Shown piece after piece: positions 1 to 7,305 of a DNA stretch of 10,761 nt. The stretch spans positions 1 through 10,761 of the forward strand of contig JAJZHR010000039.1 in assembly GCA_021810815.1 (NCBI GenBank), written 5' to 3'. Source of the DNA: Acidobacteriota bacterium. Its GTDB lineage: Bacteria > Acidobacteriota > Terriglobia > Terriglobales > Acidobacteriaceae. Each line of letters opens with the position of its first letter. Within the stretch, counting starts at the first letter, position 1. A program made the position numbers and the translations under genes. The notes beneath the pieces were generated by a model that saw only the letters and a program-made list of their open reading frames with translations, made no database searches and was not told where the DNA came from.

Positions 1-1
1 C

Positions 2-1012
2 GTCTTCCTTCTCCCATCCGTCTTCTATCTGCTGTGGTCTTCCTGCGGCTATGCATGGCGCCCTTTCTTCCGCGCCTCCGCCATTTCCATCTCCATCGCT
101 GCGGCTCTCTGGTGCGCCTACTTCTTTCTTCTCGTCCGTCCTCTCTACCTCGCGGATTACCGCTATCTCTTCTCCGCCAACGGCTACACCGGCATCACCG
201 CCGCCACCTTCTGGCAGGTGATGCATGACACCGTGCGCGACGGCAACTGGATGGACCGTGTGCTCTATCCATTGGCGCTCGCGCTGATGCTGTTCGCCGC
301 CGCCGCCGCGCAGCGCCTCTGGCGCAACCCTCTCTTCACCGCTCTCGCCCTGTGGATGGCGGGCTATCTCTTCTTCCTCGCCTATCACAACAACATGCAG
401 CCCCGTTACTACTTCGTCGTCGCCGTCCCCATGCTGATGCTGGTCGCTCTCGGCTTTGACAACCTGCTCCGCCGGGCTCTCCACTCCGGACTGTCCACCC
501 GCGTCAAAGCCATGAACTGGACGCTCGCAGCAGCAGTCGGCGCAGCCATCGCCATCGCCGCCGTCCTCGACGCCGCCCACACCGTCCGCTTCGTCCGCAC
601 ACCGCAGTACACCTTCGCCCGCGCCGCTCAGCAGATCAAGCAGGTCGTCGACTCCGACCCCCGCCGCAGCCATCTCGTCCTCAGCATCAGCGGCAACAAC
701 CTCAGCCTTCTCACCGGCCTTCGCTCCATCTGCGACGACTTCGGCACCCTGGAGCTGGAGGACCGCATCGCTGCCTATCGCCCCGGCTGGTACGTCGCCT
801 GGAACGAAGTCGAGTCCGACAAGATGGAGGCGCTCAGCAAGTTCTACACCCTCGACCGCGTTGCCGCCTTCCCGGCCCTCGACGATCCTGACCGCAACCT
901 GATGATCGTCTACAAGCTCAATCCTCTCCCCGCTCCGAAGCCCGCTCATCCGCGCCGCCGCGCGCGCGCAAGGCTCAGCCGCCAGCGTCCCGCCGTCACC
1001 GCTCTCCCGTAG
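2..1012 (+). CDS. Partial membrane glycosyltransferase, GT39/ArnT-like (C-terminal part)
   Basis: The reading frame is open from base 2, with no start in the window, to a TAG at 1010-1012. The visible 336 residues are therefore the C-terminal part of a larger protein. Several hydrophobic segments are visible (about residues 1-14, 26-44, 88-105, 113-126, 134-155 and 173-193). They are followed by a soluble tail of about 130 residues that ends in a very basic Arg/Ala/Pro-rich stretch. The segment HNNMQPRYYFVVAVPML, in which an Arg-Tyr pair opens a late membrane span, resembles dolichyl-phosphate-mannose-type and ArnT-like transferases. Those enzymes move a sugar from a polyprenyl-phosphate donor at the membrane. 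The catalytic N-terminal acidic motif lies outside the window, so donor and acceptor cannot be named. The ATG at 218 is internal and is not the true start. It is sure as a gene; the family is inferred. Confidence 0.7.
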   Translation, partial: VFLLPSVFYLLWSSCGYAWRPFFRASAISISIAAALWCAYFFLLVRPLYLADYRYLFSANGYTGITAATFWQVMHDTVRDGNWMDRVLYPLALALMLFAAAAAQRLWRNPLFTALALWMAGYLFFLAYHNNMQPRYYFVVAVPMLMLVALGFDNLLRRALHSGLSTRVKAMNWTLAAAVGAAIAIAAVLDAAHTVRFVRTPQYTFARAAQQIKQVVDSDPRRSHLVLSISGNNLSLLTGLRSICDDFGTLELEDRIAAYRPGWYVAWNEVESDKMEALSKFYTLDRVAAFPALDDPDRNLMIVYKLNPLPAPKPAHPRRRARARLSRQRPAVTALP

Positions 1013-1032
1013 TCGCCGGCACCTGCGCTCTT

Positions 1033-1073
1033 CAATACCTTTCCCCTATCAGTCCCTCTCCAAATCGGTATTG
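1033..1073. promoter_or_regulatory. Spaced inverted repeat upstream of the efflux gene
   Basis: CAATACC at 1033-1039 and GGTATTG at 1067-1073 are perfect 7-bp reverse complements 27 bases apart, in the 113-base gap before the DHA2 permease gene. The right arm overlaps TTGGAC (1071-1076), a fair -35 match, but no convincing -10 follows at 16-18 bases. The arms could be a regulator's operator, but a 7-bp match can also arise by chance. No strong Shine-Dalgarno sequence precedes the ATG at 1126. Confidence 0.2.
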
Positions 1074-1125
1074 GACGCAAACGAGTGCATCGCTCAGACT
1101 GGTAGCCGAGTCTAAAACACCACGC

Positions 1126-2775
1126 ATGTCAGAGAACGCAAAAGCACTCGCAGCTCTCGAGCGGGCAGACGCCGCATGGAAGCCGCGCCACAACCAGTGG
1201 GCCGTCGCCCTCACGGTGACGCTCGCCACGTTCATGGAGGTGCTGGACACCTCCATCGCCAACGTCGCTCTGCCGCACATCGCCGGAGGCCTTGGAGCTT
1301 CGCAGGAGGAGGCAACGTGGGTGCTCACCTCCTACCTCGTCGCCAACGCCATCATCCTGCCCGCCAGCGCCTACATGACCACCTTCATCGGGCGCAAGAA
1401 GTTCTACATGATCTGCGTGGTCCTGTTCGGCCTCAGCTCCATGCTCTGCGGACTTGCTCCCTCGCTGCCTCTGCTCATCCTCTTCCGCGTCCTTCAGGGC
1501 GCGGGCGGCGGCGGCCTCGCTCCCAGCGAGCAGGCCATCCTCGCAGACACCTTCAGCCCCAAGGACCGCGGCAAGGCCTTCGCCCTCTATGGAATGGCCG
1601 TCGTCGCCGCCCCCGCCATCGGCCCCACGCTCGGCGGATGGATCACGGACAACTACGACTGGCGCTGGATCTTCTTCATCAACGTCCCGGTCGCCATTGT
1701 CTCTCTCTTCCTCACCTCGCGACTGGTGGAAGACCCTCCGCACGTCAAGCGCGAAGTCGCCCTCATGCACAAGCGCGGCCTCGACCTCGACTACATCGGC
1801 TTCGCCCTCCTCGGCCTTGGCTTCGGAACCCTCGAGTTCATCCTCGACAAGGGCCAGGAGGACGACTGGTTCGGCTCCCGCCTCATCACCGGCTTCGTCA
1901 TCGTCTGCGTCGTCGCCATGACCACGCTCATCTTCTACGAGCTGCGCCAGATCAAGCTCCGCCGCAAGCCCATCCTCAACCTCACCCTCTTCAAGAACAG
2001 AACCTTCGCCATCTCCTTTGGCCTCATGTTCATCCTTGGCTTCGCCCTCTTCGGCACCACCGTCCTCATCCCGCAATTCACGCAGACCCTGCTCGGCTAC
2101 ACGGCGGAGCTGGCCGGAATGGCTCTCTCTCCCGGCGGCTTCACCGTCATGGTCATGATGCCCGTCGTCGGCTTCCTGGTCGGCCGCGTCGATCCGCGCT
2201 ACCTCATCGCCTACGGCTTCATCATGACCTCGGCCGCCCTCGGCCTCATGCTCACGCTCAACCTCGGCGTCAGCTACAGCTACATCGCCTGGCTGCGCGT
2301 CTTTCAGGCCTCAGGCCTCGCCTTCCTCTTCGTCCCCATCAACACCATCGCCTACACCGACATTCCCCGCAGCCAGAACAACGACGTCTCCGGCCTCACC
2401 AACCTCGCCCGCAACGTAGGCGGCAGCGTCGGCACCTCCTTCGTCGCCACCATGCTCGCCCGCCGCTCCCAGACGCATGAGAATGTGCTGGCGCAGCACC
2501 TCACGCCCGGCGACCCTGCCTACACCGAACGCGTCAACGCTCTGGCAAAAATGTTCTCCGGTTCCGGCGGTGCTGGCGGCTCTGCCACAGCCCCCTCCGG
2601 CCAGGCCCAGGCCATGGCCCGCGAAAGCATCTACCAGCAGCTCCACGCCCAGGCCGCCATGCTCTCCTACCTCGACATCATCTCCGTCCTCGCCCTCTTC
2701 TGCGCCATGATGATCCCCTTCGTCTTCTTCATGAAAAAGCGCAAAGGCCCCGCCGGCGAAGTCGCCATGCATTGA
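1126..2775 (+). CDS. DHA2 (EmrB/QacA-type) 14-span drug efflux MFS permease
   Basis: This 549-residue inner-membrane protein has the usual length for 14-span proton-driven multidrug exporters of the DHA2 family. Visible family motifs are LDTSIANVALPHI at residues 40-52 (motif D1 in span 1), the FIGRKK loop at 87-92 (motif A) and GMAVVAAPAIGPTLGG at 156-171 (motif C, the antiporter signature). NYDWRWIFFINVP at 176-188 is typical of EmrB. A polar, Gly/Ala-rich loop around residues 465-505 precedes the last span, and the C-terminus is basic (KKRK). EmrB proteins normally work with an EmrA periplasmic adaptor and an outer-membrane channel. Neither is adjacent here: a glycosyltransferase gene lies upstream and a small unrelated membrane gene downstream. 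The ATG at 1126 fits the family's N-terminal length but has no clear ribosome-binding site. Substrates cannot be read from the sequence. Confidence 0.93.
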   Translation: MSENAKALAALERADAAWKPRHNQWAVALTVTLATFMEVLDTSIANVALPHIAGGLGASQEEATWVLTSYLVANAIILPASAYMTTFIGRKKFYMICVVLFGLSSMLCGLAPSLPLLILFRVLQGAGGGGLAPSEQAILADTFSPKDRGKAFALYGMAVVAAPAIGPTLGGWITDNYDWRWIFFINVPVAIVSLFLTSRLVEDPPHVKREVALMHKRGLDLDYIGFALLGLGFGTLEFILDKGQEDDWFGSRLITGFVIVCVVAMTTLIFYELRQIKLRRKPILNLTLFKNRTFAISFGLMFILGFALFGTTVLIPQFTQTLLGYTAELAGMALSPGGFTVMVMMPVVGFLVGRVDPRYLIAYGFIMTSAALGLMLTLNLGVSYSYIAWLRVFQASGLAFLFVPINTIAYTDIPRSQNNDVSGLTNLARNVGGSVGTSFVATMLARRSQTHENVLAQHLTPGDPAYTERVNALAKMFSGSGGAGGSATAPSGQAQAMARESIYQQLHAQAAMLSYLDIISVLALFCAMMIPFVFFMKKRKGPAGEVAMH

Positions 2776-2783
2776 GCACCGGA

Positions 2784-2800
2784 CGTATCATCGCGATACG
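2784..2800. other. Small hairpin between efflux gene and next gene
   Basis: CGTATC and GATACG form a perfect 6-bp stem around a 5-base loop, nine bases after the permease stop. There is no T-run, so it is a weak terminator candidate at best. It could also lie in the 5' end of the transcript of the following gene, which starts 21 bases later. Confidence 0.25.
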
Positions 2801-2820
2801 CTGGTCTGCGCGCGAGAAGA

Positions 2821-3348
2821 ATGAAAAAGCATCAAGAAATCCGGTTGCTTACAAGCAAGCCTGCCGTCATGATCGCGGTTGTTCTAACTGGCTCGCAGAC
2901 CTACCATGCGTTGCGAGCATCGTTTCTTCACTCGCACCGCTATGGTTCAGCATGGTTGCTTCCTGTGTGGATGGAGTGGTTCCCTCACGCTGGAATTGTG
3001 CTGAATCTTTTCTTGGAGGCTTATCTTGTTTTCGTGATGGCGATGTTCCTCTGGCGTGCTGCCGGGTTGGAGCGGGTGGTCACCGCTGGCTATACCTCCG
3101 CCGTATTCCTGTCGCAAATTCAGGATCTCGTCCCATCTCTTCGGGCACCTTTTGTTTACGTCAAAGTCGTCGCAGCCCTCGTTGCCTTCATCGCTGCGCT
3201 AGCGGTTCTCGTGGGGCAGGAGGCCGTCGGTGTCCAGGAGGTTCGCAGACAACGCTGCAACGGTCGCAACAATGCCCTTGCTCCTCAAACTACTGTCACG
3301 GTGGGTTCGGCTGACGAGCCGTACAATGCACAGCATCCTGACGGCTAG
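2821..3348 (+). CDS. Hypothetical multi-span membrane protein
   Basis: This 175-residue protein is not one I recognise. Hydrophobic stretches near residues 14-32, 44-76, 88-100 and 110-132 suggest about four membrane spans, followed by a polar tail of about 40 residues. AGAAGA directly abuts the ATG at 2821, giving a poorly spaced ribosome-binding site; the in-frame ATG at 2869 (residue 17) is an alternative start. I prefer this frame to the overlapping open frame 2772-3314, whose product would be Cys/Arg-rich without plausible membrane segments. Codon use is less GC-biased than in the flanking genes, with many A/T third positions, which suggests a different origin or weaker selection. Its TAG at 3346-3348 overlaps the stop codon of the convergent gene on the other strand. 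Real gene likely; function unknown. Confidence 0.65.
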   Translation: MKKHQEIRLLTSKPAVMIAVVLTGSQTYHALRASFLHSHRYGSAWLLPVWMEWFPHAGIVLNLFLEAYLVFVMAMFLWRAAGLERVVTAGYTSAVFLSQIQDLVPSLRAPFVYVKVVAALVAFIAALAVLVGQEAVGVQEVRRQRCNGRNNALAPQTTVTVGSADEPYNAQHPDG

Positions 3349-3488
3349 TCGTCCTCGCGGAATAGCTCCCGTTCCGCAGGCGGGGCGTTCATCGGGCGCA
3401 CAGACATGAAATCATCTGGAATCTCGATGGTTTCGGTATTCTCCCACTCCCCGGCTTCGACGCTTTCCTCGATTTCATTCGGCTCCAT
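3345..3488 (-). CDS. Small acidic hypothetical protein (47 aa)
   Basis: On the minus strand an ATG at 3488-3486 opens a frame of 47 codons that ends with TAG at 3347-3345. It is preceded by GGGGGGTGG, a usable Shine-Dalgarno-like run, three bases before the ATG. The product is very acidic (17 Asp/Glu). It begins MEPNEIEESVEAGEW, contains the middle segment IEIPDDFMSVRPMNAPPAER, and has no membrane or signal segment. Its size and charge are reminiscent of small antitoxins or small regulators, but no partner toxin is adjacent and I do not recognise the family. The gene is convergent with the 175-residue membrane protein gene and shares CTAG with its stop. It is divergent from the peptidase gene that starts at 3608. 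The frame supports the call; the function is unknown. Confidence 0.5.
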   Translation of the reverse strand: MEPNEIEESVEAGEWENTETIEIPDDFMSVRPMNAPPAERELFREDD

Positions 3489-3597
3489 AGTCCACCCCCC
3501 GCTCAAGACACCTGCTAAGTTGCAGAATATCCAAAACCAATAAGCTCATCCTGTACACTGCGAAGTTCAGCATTCACTTTTCCCACTTCATCTCTCC

Positions 3598-3601
3598 GGA
3601 G
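3598..3601 (+). promoter_or_regulatory. Ribosome-binding site deciding a TTG start
   Basis: GGAG stands six bases before the TTG at 3608, which is good Shine-Dalgarno spacing. It supports TTG as the start, because translation from there produces a complete signal peptide (Lys-Lys, hydrophobic core, Ala-Gln-Ala) with nothing missing in front. Confidence 0.6.
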
Positions 3602-3607
3602 CACCTC

Positions 3608-5881
3608 TTGAAGAAGCCGCATTTCCACCGCACCGTCCTGGCCATCGCCGCCGCCGCTCTTCTCGCTCCCATGCTCCGGGCGCAGGCTCCCGCCACGCCG
3701 AACGCGTCGGCCAGCGAGCCTGCCAGCAAATCCCCCGCCAAGCCATGGACGGTCGAGGAAATCTACAAGGACGGCGGCCCCTCCGAGCGTCCTCCCAAAG
3801 ACGGCGTCTGGAGCCCGGACAGCCGCCGCTTCACCTTCGTCGCCCAGGACGCCCAGACCGGGCAGGCCGGCGACATCCTCCAGGTCGATGCGGCCACCGG
3901 CAAAGCCAGCGTTCTCGCCAGCAAATCCAAGCTCAGCGTCCTCACCTCCACCGCCCTCACCGAGCAGGACCGCGACCATCGCGATCGCTATGACATGGCG
4001 AGCTACCTCTGGGCCCCTGACGCGCGCCATCTGCTGCTCGACGGCGGCGGCCAGCTCTGGCTCTACAGCCTCGCCACCGGCACCGGCACCCAGGTCGCCT
4101 CCACCGGCAGCGGCAGCGGAGACGACCCCAAGTTCTCTCCCGACGCCGGCATGATTTCCTACATTCGCGACCACAACCTCTACGTCCGCCCGGTCAATGG
4201 CAGGGAAGAAGTCCCCCTCACCTCCACCCACGGCGATTTCCTCCTCAACGGAGAGGTCGATTGGGTCTACCTCGAAGAGCTGGAGACGCGCAGCAACTAC
4301 TTCTGGTCGCCGGACTCCTCGCGCATCGCCTACCTGCAGATGGACGAGCAGAACGTCCCGCAGTACCCCATCACGGATCTCATCCCCACCCACGCCAAGG
4401 TGGAGAACCAGCGCTATCCCCAGCCCGGCGACAGCAATCCCGCCCTGCACGTCGGCATCGTCAGCGCGCGCGGCGGCAGGACGAACTGGCTGCAAATCCC
4501 CGTCAGCGAAAACAACGACTACATCCCCCGCTTCGGATGGATCGACCGCAAGACGGTCTACGTCGAGGTGCTCCGCCGCGACCAGAAGCATCTGGAAATG
4601 TACTTCGCCGACGTCGCCAGCGGCGTTGTGCGCAAGGTCTTCACCGAAGAGGACGCGAAGTACATCGACACCAACTACGACGCCGAGTTCCTTCCCGGCG
4701 GCCAGTTCGTCTGGACCAGTTGGCGCGACGGCCATGCGCACCTCTACCTCTACAGCTTCAACGCCGAGCACCCGGTGGCGAACGAGGCCGTCCTGGTCCG
4801 CCAGCTCACCAAAGGCGACTTCACCGTGGACTCCGTAGCTGCCGTCAACCAGGCCAAACAGGCCGTCTTCTACATCTCCAACGAGGGCGACCCGCTGCAG
4901 CATCAGCTCTGGTCCGTCGGCCTCAACGGCGAGGGCAAGCACCGCATCACCACCCTCCCCGGCGACCACGATGTCACCATCTCGCCCGATGGCAATCACT
5001 TTGCCGACAACACCGGAGCCTCGCTCTCTCCCGTCGTCTCTGACATGTGCAACATGGACGGCGCCTGCGCCACCTTCTGGAGGTCTGCCAGCTTCCCCAG
5101 CCACACCCTCGTTGCTCCGGTCGATCTGCAATTCACAGCAGCCGACGGCACAACCAGGCTCTACGGAACCCTGCTGCTGCCCGCTGGAGCCACCTCTGCC
5201 GCCAGCGTTCCCATGATCGTCAACCCCTACGGAGGAACGCACGCCCAGAGCGTCAAGAACGCCTGGGGAGGCGCTGGCTTCCTCTTCGACCAGCTCCTCG
5301 CCGAGCATGGCTTCGCCGTCCTGCACGTGGACAACCGGGGCATGGGCGGCCGCAGCCGCGACTTCGAGCAGGCCGCGTATCACAACTTCGGCCCCGTCCA
5401 GTTCTCTGACCAGATGGCCGCCATCGACCAGGTGCTCGCCAGGTATCCTCAGCTCGACGCCAAGCGCCTCGGCTGGTGGGGATGGAGCTGGGGCGGCAGC
5501 TTCACCCTCTACGCCATGACCCACTCCGACCGCTTCCGCGCCGGCGTCTCCGTCGCTCCCGTCACAGACTGGAAGAACTACGACTCCATCTACACCGAGC
5601 GCTACATGGGCCAGCCCAGCGAGAACCCCGACGGCTACAAGACGGACTCCGTCGTCAACTCCGCCGCAAAGCTGAAAGGCCGCCTCCTCATCGCGCACGG
5701 AACCGGAGACGACAACGTCCATCTGGCCAACGACATACAGATGATCCAGCAATTCATCAACGCCGACCTGCCCTACGACTACCAGATCTACCCGCGCAAA
5801 ACCCACAGCATCCTCGGCCAGCAGGCCCGCACCCAACTCTTCAACCGCATCCTCTGGCAGTTCGAAACCTATCTCAAATAG
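3608..5881 (+). CDS. Exported dipeptidyl peptidase IV-type serine peptidase (S9 family)
   Basis: This 757-residue enzyme is expected to remove X-Pro or X-Ala dipeptides from the N-termini of peptides in the periplasm or outside the cell. Residues 1-27 form a signal peptide with Lys2-Lys3, a hydrophobic core at 9-23 and an AQA cleavage motif at 25-27. A beta-propeller domain (about 45-500) contains DWVYLEEL at 218-225. Its Glu223-Glu224 align with the two Glu that hold the substrate amino terminus in DPP IV. The C-terminal alpha/beta-hydrolase has the oxyanion Tyr541 (NPYGG), nucleophile Ser627 (GWSWGGS), Asp701 (HGTGDDNVH) and His733 (RKTHS). The S1 proline pocket residues Trp655, Tyr658 and Tyr662 (DWKNYDSIYTERYMG) and Asn703-Val704 are also present. 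All key DPP IV residues are therefore intact and activity is likely. The start is TTG, supported by GGAG six bases upstream. The next gene follows after 53 bases. Confidence 0.93.
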   Translation: MKKPHFHRTVLAIAAAALLAPMLRAQAPATPNASASEPASKSPAKPWTVEEIYKDGGPSERPPKDGVWSPDSRRFTFVAQDAQTGQAGDILQVDAATGKASVLASKSKLSVLTSTALTEQDRDHRDRYDMASYLWAPDARHLLLDGGGQLWLYSLATGTGTQVASTGSGSGDDPKFSPDAGMISYIRDHNLYVRPVNGREEVPLTSTHGDFLLNGEVDWVYLEELETRSNYFWSPDSSRIAYLQMDEQNVPQYPITDLIPTHAKVENQRYPQPGDSNPALHVGIVSARGGRTNWLQIPVSENNDYIPRFGWIDRKTVYVEVLRRDQKHLEMYFADVASGVVRKVFTEEDAKYIDTNYDAEFLPGGQFVWTSWRDGHAHLYLYSFNAEHPVANEAVLVRQLTKGDFTVDSVAAVNQAKQAVFYISNEGDPLQHQLWSVGLNGEGKHRITTLPGDHDVTISPDGNHFADNTGASLSPVVSDMCNMDGACATFWRSASFPSHTLVAPVDLQFTAADGTTRLYGTLLLPAGATSAASVPMIVNPYGGTHAQSVKNAWGGAGFLFDQLLAEHGFAVLHVDNRGMGGRSRDFEQAAYHNFGPVQFSDQMAAIDQVLARYPQLDAKRLGWWGWSWGGSFTLYAMTHSDRFRAGVSVAPVTDWKNYDSIYTERYMGQPSENPDGYKTDSVVNSAAKLKGRLLIAHGTGDDNVHLANDIQMIQQFINADLPYDYQIYPRKTHSILGQQARTQLFNRILWQFETYLK

Positions 5882-5934
5882 CAAGTAGCCTTAGCCTTCT
5901 CTGACATCTGACAACGAACAACTGAGAGACCAAC

Positions 5935-6882
5935 ATGCACCCAGCCGCAAAGCCCTCTGACTCCGATCTCGTCCGCGCCCGCGCCACCGTTGGCGACTTC
6001 GAACTGACCGTATGCACCGACGGCGTCTACTACCTCGACGGCGGCGCCATGTTCGGCGTCGTCCCCAAGCCCATGTGGGAGAAGCGCGCTCCCGCCGACG
6101 AGCAGAACCGCATCCAGCTCGGCCTCAACTCCGTCATCGTGCGCACCGGCAGGCACACCGTCATGATCGAGAACGGCATCGGCAACAAGCAGTCCGAGAA
6201 GATGAAGCAGATCCACGGCAACCAGGAGCTGCTGCCTCTGTCGCTGGCCGCCGCCGGCATCCGTCCCGAGGAGATCGACGTCGTCATCAACACCCACCTG
6301 CACTTCGACCACTGCGGATGGAACACCACGCTGCACCCCGACGGCAGCGTCACGCCCACCTTCCCCAACGCGCGCTACTTCGCGCATCGCGGAGAGGTCG
6401 AGCACGGCCACCTGCAACTGGACCGCGACCGCATCAGCTATCTCAGCCCCAACTACGACCCCCTCATCGAGAGCGGCCAGATGACGCTGCTCGACAACGA
6501 GAGCATCCGCAAGAACCCGGAGATCGTCCCCGGCATCTCGGTCGAACTCTTCCCCGGCCACACCGCGCAACTGATGGCCGTGCACATCGAGTCGCGCGCC
6601 GGCGGCTCCGGTGGGCGTGGCCAGTCCGCCTCCGGCGCAACCGAATGCGCCTGCTACATCTCCGACCTCGTCCCCACCGCCGCCCACCTCGACCCCACCT
6701 GGGTCATGGGCTATGACCTCGACCCCATCACCTGCATCGACCAGCGCAAGCGCTTCCTCAAGAGCGCCATCCCGCAAAAATGGCTCGTCCTCTTCACCCA
6801 CGACCACCAGAACCCGATGGGACGCGTCGTGCTGAACGAAAAGGGCAAACCCGTGCTCCAACCCCGCCAGCTCCCCGAATAG
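5935..6882 (+). CDS. Metallo-beta-lactamase-fold hydrolase (lactonase-like)
   Basis: This 315-residue, apparently cytoplasmic protein has no signal peptide. The zinc-binding motif of the fold is complete: THLHFDH gives His121, His123, Asp125 and His126. It is followed by His209 in FPGHTAQLM, Asp244 in CYISDLVPTAAH and His289 in FTHDHQNPMG. Seven ligands of this type make a two-metal hydrolase site. The order and the SDLVPTAAH segment resemble the branch that includes N-acyl-homoserine lactonases and methyl parathion hydrolase-like enzymes. That makes a lactone or ester substrate plausible but unproven. A small Gly/Ser/Ala-rich insertion sits at about 222-235. The ATG at 5935 is preceded by GAGAGACC, a weak ribosome-binding site. 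The gene lies 53 bases after the peptidase with no clear terminator between, so the two may share a transcript. A repeat-rich gap follows. Confidence 0.88.
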   Translation: MHPAAKPSDSDLVRARATVGDFELTVCTDGVYYLDGGAMFGVVPKPMWEKRAPADEQNRIQLGLNSVIVRTGRHTVMIENGIGNKQSEKMKQIHGNQELLPLSLAAAGIRPEEIDVVINTHLHFDHCGWNTTLHPDGSVTPTFPNARYFAHRGEVEHGHLQLDRDRISYLSPNYDPLIESGQMTLLDNESIRKNPEIVPGISVELFPGHTAQLMAVHIESRAGGSGGRGQSASGATECACYISDLVPTAAHLDPTWVMGYDLDPITCIDQRKRFLKSAIPQKWLVLFTHDHQNPMGRVVLNEKGKPVLQPRQLPE

Positions 6883-6903
6883 AGCAAAATCAAGGTTGCT
6901 CTA
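6880..6903. terminator. Hairpin including the hydrolase stop codon (possible weak terminator)
   Basis: TAGAGCAA (6880-6887) and TTGCTCTA (6896-6903) are perfect 8-bp inverted arms around an 8-base loop. The left arm begins with the TAG stop of the hydrolase gene. The stem is only moderately GC-rich and no T-run follows, so it is not a classical intrinsic terminator. It may mark or protect the transcript end. Confidence 0.35.
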
Positions 6904-6930
6904 CCCATCAAGCTTCACGCCGTGATCCTT

Positions 6931-7042
6931 TCCACCGCGCAATCACCGCAAGTTGACCGTGAATCCACCGTGCAACCACCGTAGATTCACCGCAAATTCA
7001 CCGTGGAATCCACGGTGAATTTACGGTGGATTCACCGTCGCC
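6931..7042. repeat. Array of ten 11-bp near-palindromic repeats
   Basis: The consensus unit is TTCAC(C/G)GTGAA, an 11-bp palindrome around one central C or G. Unit centres fall at about 6936, 6947, 6958, 6969, 6980, 6991, 7002, 7014, 7025 and 7036. The spacings are therefore 11 bp six times, then 12, 11 and 11. Units differ at one to four bases; variants include ACCGCAA and ACCGTAG. The spacing is close to one DNA helical turn. The same unit family recurs in the 3' end of nrdJ. I know of no named family that it matches. Confidence 0.8.
6994..7022. repeat. Perfect 29-bp palindrome inside the repeat array
   Basis: The arms AAATTCACCGTGGA (6994-7007) and TCCACGGTGAATTT (7009-7022) are exact reverse complements around one central A. 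Beyond one mismatch the pairing resumes over 6981-6992 and 7024-7035, with two G-T pairs and one mismatch. Either strand could therefore form a long hairpin or cruciform of nearly 30 bp. It arises where the central base of the 11-bp units switches from C to G. Confidence 0.8.
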
Positions 7043-7305
7043 AGACCCGGTTCGCCTTCGCTTTCACCCGGTGTCCTGCCATCAACAGCCCAACTTTTCA
7101 CCCCCGAACTCTTCCTGAAATGGGAACGATTTCTGCCCAAATTTGCGAACCCAATGATTGAGGACTCCTTTTCCACCCCCTTCCACACCAGTCGCCTGTT
7201 TTGCACCATCCCTGCGCCTTGTAACCGTGTGTTCATCGGCGTAGCCTCGATGAGTCAGACGGGGAAAAGAGGCATTAAGATGGGAGAAATGAGGCGTCGG
7301 ATTCT

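Noticed and set aside
1129..2076. Minus-strand frame of 315 codons opposite the DHA2 permease gene
   Set aside because: Extremely acidic product produced by the complement of GC-rich codons; the permease frame has complete MFS motifs.
2772..3314. Overlapping + frame of 180 codons beside the membrane-protein gene
   Set aside because: Cys/Arg/Ser-rich product with no plausible fold or membrane segments. The 2821 frame yields clear hydrophobic spans.
3515..5884. Minus-strand open frame of 789 codons opposite the DPP IV-type gene
   Set aside because: It is the mirror of a strongly GC3-biased gene. The product is a Val/Asp/Gly/Glu-rich string without domains, whereas the + strand frame has all catalytic motifs.
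6931..7042. CRISPR array
   Set aside because: The units are 11 bp, contiguous and degenerate, with no spacers of 30 or more bases and no cas genes nearby.
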